A stretch of DNA of 6,145 nt from Saprospiraceae bacterium (GTDB taxonomy: Bacteria; Bacteroidota; Bacteroidia; Chitinophagales; Saprospiraceae), in assembly GCA_020436865.1 (NCBI GenBank), contig JAGQXA010000252.1, positions 1-6,145 on the forward strand. Reading direction: 5' to 3'. Positions within the stretch are counted from its first letter, which is position 1, and each line of letters starts with the position of its first letter. Below the pieces are notes generated by a model. It searched no databases, was not told the DNA's origin, and saw only the letters and a program-made list of their open reading frames with translations. Of the stretch, positions 5,664 to 6,145 are shown one piece after another. The position numbers were made by a program, and so were the translations under genes.

Positions 5664-6145
5664 CTACTGCATGAATTCCCAAGCCGTCTGGTAGGCTCCT
5701 TCCCGCTCCACATACTCCAGAAAGGCGCCGTAAAACTCATGCCCTCCGATCGTGGCGCTGTCGCCCACCACTACGAGAAGTTTGCGCGCCCGCGTCATCG
5801 CCACGTTCATCCGGCGATAGTCGCTCAGGAAGCCGATCTGACCTTGCCGGTTCGAGCGAACCAGCGAAATGTAAACCACGTCCTTTTCCTGCCCCTGGAA
5901 ACCGTCGATGGTGTTGACCGCCAGCGGCAGCTCCTGTAGCCGCGCATCTTCGCGGACGACCGTTTCCATGTGTACGACCTGCTCGCGGTAGGGCGAGATC
6001 AAAGCGTAGGAAGGAGAGGGGTGCTCCCGGAGCGATTCGGTCAGTTGATACAAATGCTCGCAAAGGATGTGAAACTCTTCCGGATTGTACCGGCTTCGGT
6101 ATTCTTCGTTCAACTGCTCGTCGAAGCCGCAACCGGCCGTGTCGA
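5664..6145 (-). CDS. UPF1-like superfamily 1 DNA/RNA helicase, C-terminal domain (5' end outside window)
   Basis: On the minus strand an open frame enters at the window edge and runs 159 residues to a TAG at 5666-5664. The first visible residues, DTAGCGFDEQ, match the region just before the second RecA-like domain motifs of UPF1/IGHMBP2-type (AAA_12) helicases. Then, numbered from the first visible residue, come ALISPYREQV (47-56; motif IV region), NTIDGFQGQEKDVVYISLVRS (77-97; motif V, with the Gln and Glu of GFQGQEKD) and RRMNVAMTRARKLLVVVGD (110-128; motif VI with the arginine finger region). The Walker A and B motifs lie outside the window, so activity cannot be judged. Members unwind nucleic acid using ATP; the substrate here is unknown. 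The TTG at 6113 is internal and not the start. The gene is convergent with gldN and has no apparent link to secretion. Confidence 0.9.
   Translation of the reverse strand, partial: DTAGCGFDEQLNEEYRSRYNPEEFHILCEHLYQLTESLREHPSPSYALISPYREQVVHMETVVREDARLQELPLAVNTIDGFQGQEKDVVYISLVRSNRQGQIGFLSDYRRMNVAMTRARKLLVVVGDSATIGGHEFYGAFLEYVEREGAYQTAWEFMQ

Noticed and set aside
1..6145. A wholly new biological system
   Set aside because: The cluster is a recognisable T9SS core with the standard gene order, and the neighbouring helicase is an ordinary family member. No CRISPR array, mobile element, tRNA or rRNA is seen.

Overview
The window comes from a member of the Bacteroidota. Four consecutive plus-strand genes encode the core of the type IX secretion system (T9SS), gldK-gldL-gldM-gldN (porKLMN), a module known only from that phylum. 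The start codons have A/T-rich leaders with little or no Shine-Dalgarno sequence, and a TTTG-N19-TATATTTA promoter-like pair precedes gldK; both are typical of the phylum. The coding sequence looks fairly GC-rich for the phylum while the gaps are AT-rich. I cannot assign a genus; a Saprospiria- or Chitinophagia-like lineage is only a guess.

Layout. Positions 1-456 hold the C-terminal half of a PorP/SprF-family outer-membrane protein. A 426-bp gap (457-882) has no convincing gene but carries an 11-bp direct repeat with 20-bp spacing and the putative gldK promoter. Then come gldK (883-2133, lipoprotein with an FGE-sulfatase-like fold), a 220-bp gap with a 15-bp perfect hairpin, gldL (2354-2950) and gldM (2999-4561) 48 bp apart, a 94-bp gap with an 11-bp inverted repeat and a possible -7 element, and gldN (4656-5528). 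A strong terminator (5554-5589) closes the cluster. A 7-bp tandem repeat with G-quadruplex spacing on the minus strand follows, and then the C-terminal part of a UPF1-like superfamily 1 helicase on the minus strand (5664 to the window end), convergent with gldN and unrelated to secretion.

How the genes work together. GldL and GldM form the inner-membrane proton-driven motor, and GldM reaches across the periplasm to the GldK/GldN ring under the outer membrane. PorP/SprF-type proteins attach at the outer membrane. Cargo carrying a T9SS C-terminal domain is exported through SprA/Sov, which is not in this window.

The system is a known one. The parts worth a second look are the hairpins that split the cluster into K / LM / N segments, the spaced repeat upstream of gldK, the reduced set of charged membrane residues in GldL, the in-frame 18-bp duplication in GldK, and the G4-like repeat behind the helicase gene.
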